Virus record (IMG/VR): IMGVR_UViG_3300037796_000051
Location: 1-36,913 of that record
Reading direction: 5' to 3' (one strand)
Origin: a virus
DNA length: 36,913 nt
This document shows positions 16,163 to 24,093 of the stretch, piece after piece; position 1 is the first letter of the stretch, and every line of letters begins with the position of its first letter. A program made the position numbers and the translations under genes. Below the pieces are notes generated by a model. It was given only the letters and a program-made list of their open reading frames with translations, was not told the origin of the DNA and made no database searches.

Positions 16163-19100
16163 CTATTCCATTTCCCGTTACCGACAGACACGTCACGTGG
16201 AATGCCGCCGTTTATATTGACGGTGTGTACTATCGTTGCGTAACATTCCCGCGGCGCCGCATTGGCTACAATCAGCAGCGCAGTAATTGCACGGTGGTAC
16301 TCGACAGATATGTCGAGATCACGACAGGCGAGCCGCTGTCTGCCTACGTCGTGATCAATGCGGCGGGCGTTGACGGTGTGTCAGCGCGCCGCCGGTTTTT
16401 TACCGGATTTGCTGATCAGCCCGTGGTGAGCGTGGCGCCATTCGGTTTTCGGCTCACACTGATTGATATCCTCGGGCAACTCGACAAGCCACTATCGAGT
16501 GATCTCACCTGGAATAATCGCCCATTTACCGACGCGGTTACTGATCTACTCACCGATGCAGGCATTGACAGCGCGTTGATAGGCGACATTCACGACCCGG
16601 GTACTGACTACAATCTCTGCCCTGTGGAGAGCATCACGCTCGAGGCGGGCGCCGAAAACGTCGCGAAACTCATAGACGAGTTGATGAAATTTACATCGTG
16701 TGCCATATGGGTAACTCCCGGCGGCGTCATTCGCGTCTCATATGATCTGGACATTCCACAGGAGACGGGCGCGCATACGTATGTCTATGGCGATCCGACA
16801 GGCGATCAGCGTGGCATCTATGCGGGCTATAGTGACGAGGCCGGTAGTTTCGAGAGCGTCATTGCCGGATGGGTAGCGCGGGGCCGCAAATTATCAGACG
16901 GCACAACACCAAACTTCACCTTTGCTGCGACAGGCGTGTCAGGCAAAACAGGGAGTGGTACATACCGATTTGCACAGTCCAATGCAGTCTGCGAGTTGAT
17001 TGCAAAACGCGAGACGGCAAAAGGTATTCGGGCGAAACGAACTGTGCAAATCCCATGTGCGATGGACGCCGATCTGCTGCCAGCGACAACGATTGCACTA
17101 GACATTCCCAATCGACAGGGCTATGTCGTCACCACAACGGCAATTGTCAGGAGCGCCGACACCAGCCAGGGGACAATGACGCTCAATTGCTCGCTCGGCG
17201 TGCCGGATTTGACAGGTACCGGGTTCAGCGAGGATGACAAAGACGACATTGGCATCACCGATCCAGGGTATCCAGTACCGCCGCCGCTGTTTGTCGATTT
17301 CACGCTCACCGTGGACACCGAACCCATCGACACGGGCGCGGGCCTATCAGATAGATTATTCGTCCACGTTGACGCGACACAATCAGACGATGGCACACGT
17401 ACATGGACGGTCACGGGTGCCACGCCGACGCCTTCCACGCCCGTGACAGGTAACACAGCATCGTTTGTCTTGGACACGGGCGATCCCACCAGTGTTACGA
17501 TCAGTCTGGAGGTTGACGACGGCGTTGCGACACCGCAGAGTATCAGCAAATCATTGGATACCGTTGACGTGCAATCGTTGTTCAGGCCGCTTTCAACGGC
17601 AACAGGAAGTAACGGGCATCGATTGTTGACTGTGAGTGGCTGGAGATCGCATACCAGGACGGGGCAAACCTGCACGGCGGTGTCGAAATTTAACCCGAAC
17701 GGCGCGTGGTCGGGTTGGGATGACGGCGCGCTCTACCAGTGGATATATCCTACACCTACCGCGCTCATATGGACGCACCCGTCCAATACACAGATTGACG
17801 TTATCTGGATACCTGAGGAAGAGCAGGCCATTGTGCTCGTTGCCGCGGGGAGTGATCTGTACCTCTCGACTGATGAGGGCGCGTTGTTCACCCTGCTGCG
17901 CTCGAATGCTGCCATTGCCGACGTGAGCACGCCGCCTGACAATGCAGACTATATCCGCATTTGCGAGGGCGCCGATGTACTGGAGAGTTTTGACGGCGGC
18001 GCGTCTTGGACTACCGCAATCGCCGGAGCCGGGGGCAGCACAGCCGAGCAACTTGCAGATGCACCATGGGGCAACGCGGCAGTATTCAGCAGCGCCGGGA
18101 GTAGTACAGATGCACTTAAAATCCAGCAAGGCTATACCGTGAATTGGGGCGCGCTAAGTCCCACATCACTCACGGCGATCACGCCGCTCGCCACGGAGCC
18201 GGGCTACATCGTCGGGGATGCGTCAGGTAACCTGTATCTGCTGTTACAAAACGGCGTCAATTTTGACGCGACTGCTATCGGCACAAACACGAGCGGCAAC
18301 ACTGCATCGCTGCTGCGAGACGGCGCCGTCGGGGGCGACAGCCCGTTTAACGATCTCTGCTACATCGGGGATACCGGCGCGGGAACGAACCAGGGCACGC
18401 TAAAAATTATTAATAACGATATCAACACGCTGCTACGAATTGACGATGTGAGTACGGCCACCACTGCCATCGGGTACCTGCCAGTGGGGGCAACGAAACT
18501 GCCAGAGGACTGGTATCTGCTCATTCCGCAGCGCAATGTCACGCAGGCTGGCGTGTACGAAGTGCGCTCCGATGGTACGGCAACGCTGCGCAATGCGGGG
18601 CTTCCGGCTGTCACGCTGTGGGTTGAGTGGGTTGTTGCCAATCCGCTTAATAGTGGCGAGTGGCTAGCGATCATCCACACGAACGGCAATCAGGAGGCGG
18701 TGGTGAGTGGCGGCCAACTGGTGAGCAACGGCTCCACCTATAGCCCGCTGTGGCGCTGGAGTGGCACGACATGGCAAGAGGTTACTATTAGCACGTCGCT
18801 GGTGTCAGGAACGGTCGTCATGGAGCGCACCGAGTGGGATACCGAGACAAATGGCCTGTGGATGTTTACGGCACTATTGAGCGACCATACATCGTATCTA
18901 TTTCGCGGCACTGGCACGGCAAGCACGCAAGAGTATGAGCTGTCAACGCTAGCTACTGGCGCTCGTGCGCTGTATCTCATCGGGGCAGGCGTCGGCGGCG
19001 ATACGGTTATGTACCAGAATTTCCCGGACGAATACCTTTTGTATGCCAATGCCAGTGGCACATTAGTGGAGCCGTCGCCGAATATTGGCGACATCGATGT

Positions 19101-19536
19101 ATTGTTCTACGGCAACCGCTATCCCGGCGCCAGCCGAAAGGTTGCACTGCGCGCAGATGACCCGAGTTTTGACGGCTATACCTATGTGTCTGCCGACTAT
19201 CGCGGCGCCGCCATTCCGACGCAGGCACGCGCCGCCCTTTCTGCTAAAACCCCTCCAGCCATTGCCGTTGGGGATAGATTGTGCATTGCAACAGGCAGCG
19301 GCATTGTGGAAATCCTCGACCCGTTCGGCACCCCGAGCGATCAGACCGTTGCAATGTCGGGATTGGCTGTCAATTGGCTGCACTGCGATGCACAAAGCAG
19401 GGAGTTGATCGCCGGTATTGCGTCGAATGAGGTGCACGTGTGGGATAGCACAACCGATGAGGTTATTATCATCGACGTGACGGCATTGTCTGATGAGTGG
19501 CAGTATGTCCATATTGTCAAGGAAGGGGGCGTGTAG
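16159..19536 (+). CDS. Tail hub / receptor-binding protein with Asp-box repeats
   Basis: An 1125-residue protein, the longest in the window, with a GTG start at 16159 overlapping the previous stop. The N-terminal third (RHVTWNAAVYIDGVYYRCVT, LTLIDILGQLDKPLSSDLTW, AIWVTPGGVIRVSYDLDIP) resembles baseplate hub proteins. A likely Ig/PKD-like domain lies at about 375-470. Residues about 480-1100 look like a beta-propeller with Asp-box (BNR) repeats: LYLSTDEGALFTLL near 568 and LESFDGGASWTTAI near 610. Asp-box propellers occur in sialidases and glycan-binding proteins, so host surface recognition is likely. Any enzymatic activity is unproven. Confidence 0.65.
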   Translation: MTIPFPVTDRHVTWNAAVYIDGVYYRCVTFPRRRIGYNQQRSNCTVVLDRYVEITTGEPLSAYVVINAAGVDGVSARRRFFTGFADQPVVSVAPFGFRLTLIDILGQLDKPLSSDLTWNNRPFTDAVTDLLTDAGIDSALIGDIHDPGTDYNLCPVESITLEAGAENVAKLIDELMKFTSCAIWVTPGGVIRVSYDLDIPQETGAHTYVYGDPTGDQRGIYAGYSDEAGSFESVIAGWVARGRKLSDGTTPNFTFAATGVSGKTGSGTYRFAQSNAVCELIAKRETAKGIRAKRTVQIPCAMDADLLPATTIALDIPNRQGYVVTTTAIVRSADTSQGTMTLNCSLGVPDLTGTGFSEDDKDDIGITDPGYPVPPPLFVDFTLTVDTEPIDTGAGLSDRLFVHVDATQSDDGTRTWTVTGATPTPSTPVTGNTASFVLDTGDPTSVTISLEVDDGVATPQSISKSLDTVDVQSLFRPLSTATGSNGHRLLTVSGWRSHTRTGQTCTAVSKFNPNGAWSGWDDGALYQWIYPTPTALIWTHPSNTQIDVIWIPEEEQAIVLVAAGSDLYLSTDEGALFTLLRSNAAIADVSTPPDNADYIRICEGADVLESFDGGASWTTAIAGAGGSTAEQLADAPWGNAAVFSSAGSSTDALKIQQGYTVNWGALSPTSLTAITPLATEPGYIVGDASGNLYLLLQNGVNFDATAIGTNTSGNTASLLRDGAVGGDSPFNDLCYIGDTGAGTNQGTLKIINNDINTLLRIDDVSTATTAIGYLPVGATKLPEDWYLLIPQRNVTQAGVYEVRSDGTATLRNAGLPAVTLWVEWVVANPLNSGEWLAIIHTNGNQEAVVSGGQLVSNGSTYSPLWRWSGTTWQEVTISTSLVSGTVVMERTEWDTETNGLWMFTALLSDHTSYLFRGTGTASTQEYELSTLATGARALYLIGAGVGGDTVMYQNFPDEYLLYANASGTLVEPSPNIGDIDVLFYGNRYPGASRKVALRADDPSFDGYTYVSADYRGAAIPTQARAALSAKTPPAIAVGDRLCIATGSGIVEILDPFGTPSDQTVAMSGLAVNWLHCDAQSRELIAGIASNEVHVWDSTTDEVIIIDVTALSDEWQYVHIVKEGGV

Positions 19537-20876
19537 TGGACTTCCAGCAGCGCGCCGCTGAGATTGAGCGCAAACGGCAACAGCGCATTCAGCGCGATCA
19601 GGATGAACAAACCGACGCGGTGTTAGCACAGGCAAACGACATTGCTGAGAACGTCGTTAACTCTGCCGATATCCGGCTCGATCAGTTGCTCCAGACGGGC
19701 GCCACAGCGGGCCAGGTGGTGACGTGGAATAACGTCACGGGCGAATGGGAGCCTGCTGACGCATCGAGTTTGACAGACCCGACGACGACAGAGGGGGATG
19801 TTATCTATCGCGACGGCTCTGGATTGCAGCGGCTTGGTATCGGCACAGCAGGACAGCGGCTCACCGTCAATAGTGCAGAGACGGCGCCAGAATGGACCGA
19901 TGATCCGGCATTTAGAAATCTTATCCTCAATCCGAATGGCGCTATTGCACAGAGACTAGCTGATCCCACTACAGCTAACACTATCGATGATACTGACTAT
20001 GGGGTTGATCGGTGGAAGGTTTTGTCAGAGTTGGCAAATAGTGTAAGTGTAATAAGGAGAAATGGCAATATCCAAAAATATTCAGTAAGATTGAGGCAGG
20101 AAAGTACTACATCTCAACAAATAGGCACCGCACAGTATATTGAAGGCGAAAACTGCCAACACCTGAGAAATAAAGAAGTAACACTATCCGGCTCTTTGCG
20201 TTGTGATAATAATGTAACAGTAAAAGTAGTTGTCGTCCAATGGACTGGTACCGAGGATACCATAACAAACGATCCCATATCCTCCTGGGGCTCTACCGTG
20301 ACACTTGCCACTAATTTTAGTGTGGCAGGGACAGAGAAGTCTATCAGTCTGACTGCCAACACCTGGCAAGATTTTAGCCATACCGTCACGTTAAATGCTA
20401 GCTTTAGAAATCTATGTATATTGTTTTATACAACAACTGACATAGCACGATTGACCACACTAGATTATGAGGCGATAAAGTTGAGTGAAGGCGACTTTGC
20501 CACACCCTTCGAGCCGCGCCCGATTGGCATGGAACTGGCGTTGTGCCAGCGGTATTATGAAGAGATCGGCGGGGAAGACAACTTTCAGTCCTTCGGTATC
20601 GGGTACGTCAATAATTCGACTAGTGTCCGCGTGCTCGTGCCTTTCATTACGACCAAACGTACCACACCAACGATGTCGCTCTCAGCAGCCGGAGACTTTC
20701 AGATTATTGAAATCGGCTTGACCACCGCAGACAGTTCAGCCTTCTTTAGTCCCACGCCGATCAATGCCTTGCTGCAATTAGGAGCTACGGGTGCTTCATT
20801 TACGAGTGGGAATAGTGCAGCAGCACGCGCAGCTAATACATCAGACGCTCGAGTTATTGCAGATGCGGAGCTTTGA
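19536..20876 (+). CDS. Tail fibre-like protein with a carbohydrate-binding-type domain
   Basis: GTG 19536 overlaps the previous stop, with AAGGAAGGGGG upstream. The frame opens earlier, at GTG 19497, but that start lacks a ribosome site. The product (446 aa) starts with a coiled-coil (QQRAAEIERKRQQRIQRDQ). A Gly/Thr linker follows, with a repeat-like GQVVTWNNVTGEWEPAD. A jelly-roll-type domain spans NLILNPNGAIAQRLADPT to LSEGDFATPFEPRPIGMELA. The end ALCQRYYEEIGGEDNFQS is a motif of many tail fibre C-termini. About 20000-20470 is clearly AT-richer than the flanks. Confidence 0.65.
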   Translation: MDFQQRAAEIERKRQQRIQRDQDEQTDAVLAQANDIAENVVNSADIRLDQLLQTGATAGQVVTWNNVTGEWEPADASSLTDPTTTEGDVIYRDGSGLQRLGIGTAGQRLTVNSAETAPEWTDDPAFRNLILNPNGAIAQRLADPTTANTIDDTDYGVDRWKVLSELANSVSVIRRNGNIQKYSVRLRQESTTSQQIGTAQYIEGENCQHLRNKEVTLSGSLRCDNNVTVKVVVVQWTGTEDTITNDPISSWGSTVTLATNFSVAGTEKSISLTANTWQDFSHTVTLNASFRNLCILFYTTTDIARLTTLDYEAIKLSEGDFATPFEPRPIGMELALCQRYYEEIGGEDNFQSFGIGYVNNSTSVRVLVPFITTKRTTPTMSLSAAGDFQIIEIGLTTADSSAFFSPTPINALLQLGATGASFTSGNSAAARAANTSDARVIADAEL

Positions 20877-20877
20877 C

Positions 20878-21108
20878 ATGGCAGACTATCAACTCCTCGA
20901 GGGTGGCGGCGTCAAGCACGTCCCAAGCGGGCGCAGCATTCCAGACGACCCGCGCAACCGGCACTGGCAGCAGTATCAAGACTGGCTCGCAGCGGGCAAC
21001 ACGCCGGAGCTGGCGCCGTCTGCCGTGCGCGAGCCGCAACCGTTTCGAGTGGCGCGCCCGGCTGGTGTGGCGCGGGAATATTATCAGAGAGAGAGGATAT
21101 ATGGATAA
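20878..21108 (+). CDS. Small tail-associated protein, 76 aa
   Basis: The ATG at 20878 starts two bases after the fibre stop. The frame is open upstream as a shadow of the fibre gene. VPSGRSIPDDPRNRHWQQYQ and DWLAAGNTPELAP resemble the common phage motif 'IP.DP.N..W..Y..WLA.GNTP' found in fibre-linked proteins. The role is unknown, perhaps fibre assembly. It is coupled to the next gene by a short overlap. Confidence 0.6.
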   Translation: MADYQLLEGGGVKHVPSGRSIPDDPRNRHWQQYQDWLAAGNTPELAPSAVREPQPFRVARPAGVAREYYQRERIYG

Positions 21109-21406
21109 GGCAACATTGGTGCAATCGATGGTTGATGCAGGCACGGCGATCGCACAGGCACACGAGGCGCTCCAGACGGCGTATGCAATTTACTTCGACA
21201 ATGAATATAACGTAGGCGATCCACAAAGCCCGAATGCGAACCGGATCACTGACGCCGATTTGACAGGCGCGGGTTTCCCGTTCACGGCTGCGCAGCTTGC
21301 AAGCCTGGTGACGTTCGCAGAACAGTTGAACAACCTGATGGAAGGCCAGGCGACGGCGACGAATGATTACAGCGCCACGCTCAACGTCGTGCGAAGTGTG
21401 GTATAA
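21101..21406 (+). CDS. Hypothetical protein, 101 aa, last late gene
   Basis: The ATG at 21101 follows GAGAGAGAGGAT. The product is helical at both ends (MDKATLVQSMVDAGTAIAQ, LASLVTFAEQLNNLMEGQAT), with a loop containing NANRITDADLTGAGFPFT. The general shape is of a small fibre/tail accessory protein. The gene ends within an extended -10 element (TGGTATAAT) and closes the late operon. Confidence 0.6.
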   Translation: MDKATLVQSMVDAGTAIAQAHEALQTAYAIYFDNEYNVGDPQSPNANRITDADLTGAGFPFTAAQLASLVTFAEQLNNLMEGQATATNDYSATLNVVRSVV

Positions 21407-21407
21407 T
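21399..21407 (+). promoter_or_regulatory. Extended -10 promoter element
   Basis: TGGTATAAT overlaps the stop of the last late gene. There is no clear -35. The predicted start is near 21414. The short downstream region holds a GC-rich hairpin and no gene on this strand. Confidence 0.45.
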
Positions 21408-21454
21408 AGGGCGCGTGTGGTTGAACACTTCCTTGATGCTACCTTCACGCGAGG

Positions 21455-21483
21455 CGCCGCCCTTCTCTCCAGGGGCGGCGTTT
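21455..21483 (+). terminator. Hairpin terminator after the late operon
   Basis: CGCCGCCC (21455-21462) pairs with GGGCGGCG (21473-21480), extended by a T-G and a T-A pair, and is followed by TTT. Probable terminator for the late transcript. The T-tract is short, so efficiency is uncertain. Confidence 0.6.
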
Positions 21484-21485
21484 CG

Positions 21486-21494
21486 TGCTATAAT
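21486..21494 (+). promoter_or_regulatory. Extended -10 promoter element
   Basis: TGCTATAAT lies 6 bases beyond the previous hairpin. The predicted start is near 21501. The transcript would begin with CGCCAT..ATGGCG, a 6-bp hairpin, then meet another GC-rich hairpin at 21537-21565. No -35 is recognisable. Confidence 0.45.
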
Positions 21495-21536
21495 GGGGCG
21501 CGCCATCGGATATGGCGTATGCATGTAGGAAGCAGG

Positions 21537-21568
21537 GCGCGGCGGGAGGGGGAAGTCCGCCGCGCTTT
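21537..21568 (+). terminator. Second GC-rich hairpin with TTT
   Basis: GCGCGGCGG (21537-21545) pairs with CCGCCGCGC (21557-21565), followed by TTTGTG. It lies between the convergent late and minus-strand operons, and may end transcripts from the element at 21486. Confidence 0.5.
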
Positions 21569-21575
21569 GTGTTGT

Positions 21576-21764
21576 CTACTGTTTCTTGGGTCTGCCGCGC
21601 TGCCGCGGCTCTTGTCGATACCGCTCGATTTCTTCGTCCGATATTTGCCAATCGCGCCCATGCTTTTCGGCGTTTAGTTTGCCGCGCCTGATGGCTGCAA
21701 GTACGCCCTGTTGAGTGAGCCCCAGGAGGCGGGCGGCCTCCTGGGTGGTGTGGTGAGTGGTCAT
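21576..21764 (-). CDS. Excisionase-like helix-turn-helix protein, 62 aa
   Basis: The start ATG at 21764 overlaps the upstream stop. The frame is open earlier, but only as a shadow. MTTHHTTQEAARLLGLTQQG through AEKHGRDWQISDEEIERY is the MerR-like / HTH_17 pattern: T..EAA.LLG.....V...I..G.L.A...GR.W.I. The tail RQRGRPKKQ is basic (AT-hook-like RGRPKK). Likely a small DNA-binding regulator. The first 8 codons are duplicated in a relic at 22116-22160. Confidence 0.75.
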   Translation of the reverse strand: MTTHHTTQEAARLLGLTQQGVLAAIRRGKLNAEKHGRDWQISDEEIERYRQEPRQRGRPKKQ

Positions 21765-22078
21765 CACATATGCCAGTTTTTGAGTTGTGTTCGGGCATTG
21801 CTTGCCATCCCAATAGCGTGCATAGCTTCCTCCATCTCTCTGGAAAGTTCCGTTTTCTGGTAGAACGGCACAGGCTCTACCAATGTTTTGAAGCGCGGGT
21901 TGTATTCTGCGCATAGTCGTCCGTCGATCTCCACAGCAACGTAAGCGCGTGGCTCATAGCCAGTTGTTGAGATGCTGCACTCCTGGCTGCCCTGGTTTCG
22001 TGCGATGCGTTTAGCATCCTTCAGGTTGTCAAATTCGGCTATAACCTCGTTCGTGTCCCAGACGATCACCTTATACAT
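21764..22078 (-). CDS. Hypothetical protein, 104 aa
   Basis: Good ribosome site (AAGGAG). The N-terminus MYKVIVWDTNEVIAEFDNLK with alternating strands and DAKRIARNQG, then AYVAVEIDGRLCAEYNPRF, reads as a small alpha/beta domain. The C-terminal half is helical. No family is recognised. It overlaps the start of the HTH gene by one base. Confidence 0.6.
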   Translation of the reverse strand: MYKVIVWDTNEVIAEFDNLKDAKRIARNQGSQECSISTTGYEPRAYVAVEIDGRLCAEYNPRFKTLVEPVPFYQKTELSREMEEAMHAIGMASNARTQLKNWHM

Positions 22079-22115
22079 TATCTCGTCTCCTTACTCATCG
22101 TGCAGATTTTTCTAC

Positions 22116-22160
22116 CTAGCCCGAATACGATGCTCCCTGGGTGGTGTGGTGAGTGGTCAT
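22116..22160 (-). pseudogene. Relic of a helix-turn-helix gene start
   Basis: The 25-base segment 22137-22161 is identical to 21741-21765. It encodes the same start MTTHHTTQ as the HTH gene at 21576-21764, but after eight codons it runs into unrelated bases and stops (MTTHHTTQGASYSG). It begins in overlap with the stop of the 22157-22444 gene, as a coupled gene would. Confidence 0.65.
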
Positions 22161-22444
22161 CGCCTGCCCTTTTGTGGGAAGCCTGTGTCGGCACCGCGTA
22201 GGGCGTCCGACATGGTTATCATTGCCGTTGACCACGATGCAGTATTATGATGCTCCCCGCCGGAATGTAGCACATAAAAACTATATGAATTGCTTGCCTC
22301 ATCATAGCCATACACGCCAACCTGCACCATGCCATCTCTAGCACCCCACGTCAGCGTGCCCTCTTTCTGGTTTTCCCTGCATTCGTTCAATAGTGCGCGG
22401 ACTGTAGCTTCGGCTATTTGTCGGCGGTTGCCATTGGTAATCAT
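22157..22444 (-). CDS. Hypothetical protein, 95 aa
   Basis: Ribosome site AAGGAG. MITNGNRRQIAEATVRALLN is helical, followed by a beta segment GMVQVGVYGYDEASNSYSFY and a Ser/Thr-rich segment. No family is recognised. The leader holds the 20-base repeat (22458-22477) that recurs in front of the 104-aa gene. Confidence 0.6.
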   Translation of the reverse strand: MITNGNRRQIAEATVRALLNECRENQKEGTLTWGARDGMVQVGVYGYDEASNSYSFYVLHSGGEHHNTASWSTAMITMSDALRGADTGFPQKGRR

Positions 22445-22506
22445 TGTGTGTCTCCTTACCTAGCCCGAATACGATGCCTTCGGGCGGGGCTGTGTGTGTG
22501 TTTATT

Positions 22507-22893
22507 TCACTGCATATCAATGCCATATGCGTCGCGGATGTCGGCAGGCAGGCTGTCAATTGCCATCGCATACATTGGCTCACCGACGACCGGGTTGTCA
22601 AACTCGTCCATCAGATCATCAAACTCGGGATAGATGTCGCGGATGTCAACGACGTGCAGCAGCACCTCGGTATCTGTTTTGTCTGCTTCATACATTCGCT
22701 CAATTTGTTTCACTGCGTGCCAGCGGTGCGATCCAGTGATCAGGCAGTCACCATCAGCAACCACGGGCGCGCCTTGCCAGCCATTAAGAACCATATTGCC
22801 AATCAGTGTCGCGAGTTTATCTTCGTCATGTACGCCGTGGTAGGGTTCGTACTGGCGGGCGCTTGCTGTGGTTGGTTCGATTACCTGTGTCAT
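22507..22893 (-). CDS. ParB-like nuclease-fold protein, 128 aa
   Basis: The start ATG at 22893 has an AAGGAG leader and its own promoter upstream. HDEDKLATLIGNMVLNGWQG and APVVADGDCLITGSHRWHAV match the ParB/Srx-fold core (..L...I...G...PV...G..I..G.HR..A). Stand-alone proteins like this occur in many phages as DNA-binding or CTP-binding regulators. No HTH follows, so this is not a complete plasmid ParB. The acidic C-terminus EFDDLMDEFDNPVV follows. Confidence 0.7.
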   Translation of the reverse strand: MTQVIEPTTASARQYEPYHGVHDEDKLATLIGNMVLNGWQGAPVVADGDCLITGSHRWHAVKQIERMYEADKTDTEVLLHVVDIRDIYPEFDDLMDEFDNPVVGEPMYAMAIDSLPADIRDAYGIDMQ

Positions 22894-22937
22894 TGTCCTG
22901 TCTCCTTGCTCATCGCTTGTCTTTCTCAACTGCCCTA

Positions 22938-22966
22938 ATTGTAGCACACATTCGCCATTTTTGCAA
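22938..22966 (-). promoter_or_regulatory. Promoter for the 22893-21576 minus operon
   Basis: Read on the minus strand, TTGCAA and TACAAT are separated by 17 bases, and TGC precedes the -10 (extended -10 TGCTACAAT). The start lies near 22930. It drives the ParB-like gene and downstream small genes. Confidence 0.7.
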
Positions 22967-23004
22967 GGCCCTGCAAAGCCAGATCGTGTGAGTTTCCGGG
23001 CAAC

Positions 23005-23030
23005 AAAAAAAGCCCGCCACCTCGGCGGGC
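23005..23030 (-). terminator. Intrinsic terminator of the partition operon
   Basis: On the minus strand GCCCGCC pairs with GGCGGGC around a 5-base loop, and seven Ts follow (23005-23011 read in reverse). It ends the operon that starts at parM, just after the 53-aa membrane gene. Confidence 0.85.
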
Positions 23031-23044
23031 GGTGGTAGGGTGGG

Positions 23045-23206
23045 CTACATCATATCTCGATAAACGAAACAGATAGTGATGCCGAGCCAGGCAATGGTGC
23101 TCAGGGTAAACACCCCGAACGGGAGATCATACGTAAAAACAACATACATCCAGCAACCTATCAGGATGACATGTAATACCAGTTCAACCGTCATCACAAG
23201 TTTCAT
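23045..23206 (-). CDS. Small membrane protein, 53 aa
   Basis: The start ATG at 23206 has GGAGAGGGGGA upstream. The frame is open earlier, but that part overlaps the end of the previous gene. Two hydrophobic stretches span about residues 4-24 (VMTVELVLHVILIGCWMYVV) and 31-48 (GVFTLSTIAWLGITICFV). It could be a holin or an accessory to the two membrane proteins upstream. It is last in its operon, with a terminator just after. Confidence 0.65.
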   Translation of the reverse strand: MKLVMTVELVLHVILIGCWMYVVFTYDLPFGVFTLSTIAWLGITICFVYRDMM

Positions 23207-23220
23207 ATGTCCCCCTCTCC

Positions 23221-24093
23221 TTACGGCTTCACAGCTAGCATACATGCCTCTGACTCAACGTTCCGGCGTGCTATGCTGTAGCCATCTGGTACGGCGCCGC
23301 TAAAACACCGGCACTCATCAGTATTGCACGCAATCGTCCAGCCGACCGACTTTGCCGTCGCTGCCACCTCAACCTCAACACCTGCCGATGTTCGCACGGT
23401 GTCGGGCGGCAGTACCGGCGCGGCGGTAGCGGTTGGCACGGGTGTCTGCACAGGCGGTGCGAGCGGTGCGGGCGGTGCGGGCGGTGCGGGTTGCTCTACG
23501 ACAATGACGTGCGGCGTCTGTGTCGGCGCTGGCGTCGGTTCTGCAAGATCGGGCGCCTCTATCCAGAGATGGCCGTCAATCTGGACGTAGCGTCCGTATG
23601 TGCCGGTCACAGGCCCGCCGATAGGGATATCCTGTGCGTACTCCCCGCCTGGCGCGTAGTAGGCCGCGACCATCGGCACATTTGTCGGGGTAGCAGTGGG
23701 CGCCGTTGTGGGTGTCGGCTGTACTGCTACAGGCTCATTCTGTCGAGTGAGCGCCGCGAACGACGCCACGGCAGCTATCACGAGCGCACACGCGATGCCC
23801 GCTGCAATCCAGGGCATAGGGACGCGGCGCGTGCGTTGTGTGCGGGCGCTCGCGGGCGCGTGCGGGGGCATCTGTCCGTCTGTCTGTGCTGTTTCGGACA
23901 CGGGTTCGTCGGCTACCCACGCACATACCTGCGTCGTGCTAGAGTATCGCACAGTAATATGCCCTGCAATTTCCCATTCCCGAATTAAATTGCCCGCTTT
24001 TGTCTGTTTTATGTTAAGCACGCGCTGCAAGTCGGCGCGGCGCCACTCTCCAGAGAGTTCGGCACGGGCAATAGTCAACAATTCGTCACTCAT
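23221..24093 (-). CDS. Membrane-anchored winged-helix protein with a P/T-rich exterior part
   Basis: A 290-residue protein. Residues 1-60 read as a winged helix (SDELLTIARAELSGEWRRAD, then LNIKQTKAGNLIREWEIAGH), similar in pattern to FtsK-gamma-type domains. Residues 93-115 are one membrane span preceded by RTRRVP. Then come a P/T-rich linker (about 125-140, 185-230) and two small domains, the last with Cys 256, 261, 263 and 284, probably outside. This layout (HTH in the cytoplasm, sensor outside) suggests a one-component regulator or a DNA anchor. The start overlaps the next upstream gene. Confidence 0.65.
   Translation of the reverse strand: MSDELLTIARAELSGEWRRADLQRVLNIKQTKAGNLIREWEIAGHITVRYSSTTQVCAWVADEPVSETAQTDGQMPPHAPASARTQRTRRVPMPWIAAGIACALVIAAVASFAALTRQNEPVAVQPTPTTAPTATPTNVPMVAAYYAPGGEYAQDIPIGGPVTGTYGRYVQIDGHLWIEAPDLAEPTPAPTQTPHVIVVEQPAPPAPPAPLAPPVQTPVPTATAAPVLPPDTVRTSAGVEVEVAATAKSVGWTIACNTDECRCFSGAVPDGYSIARRNVESEACMLAVKP

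Noticed and set aside
19497-19535. Zinc-knuckle-like N-terminal extension (CPYCQGRG) of the fibre gene, from GTG 19497
   Set aside because: Striking motif, but it overlaps the end of the hub gene in another frame, has no ribosome site, and the GTG at 19536 has AAGGAAGGGGG and a TAGTG overlap. Treated as chance.
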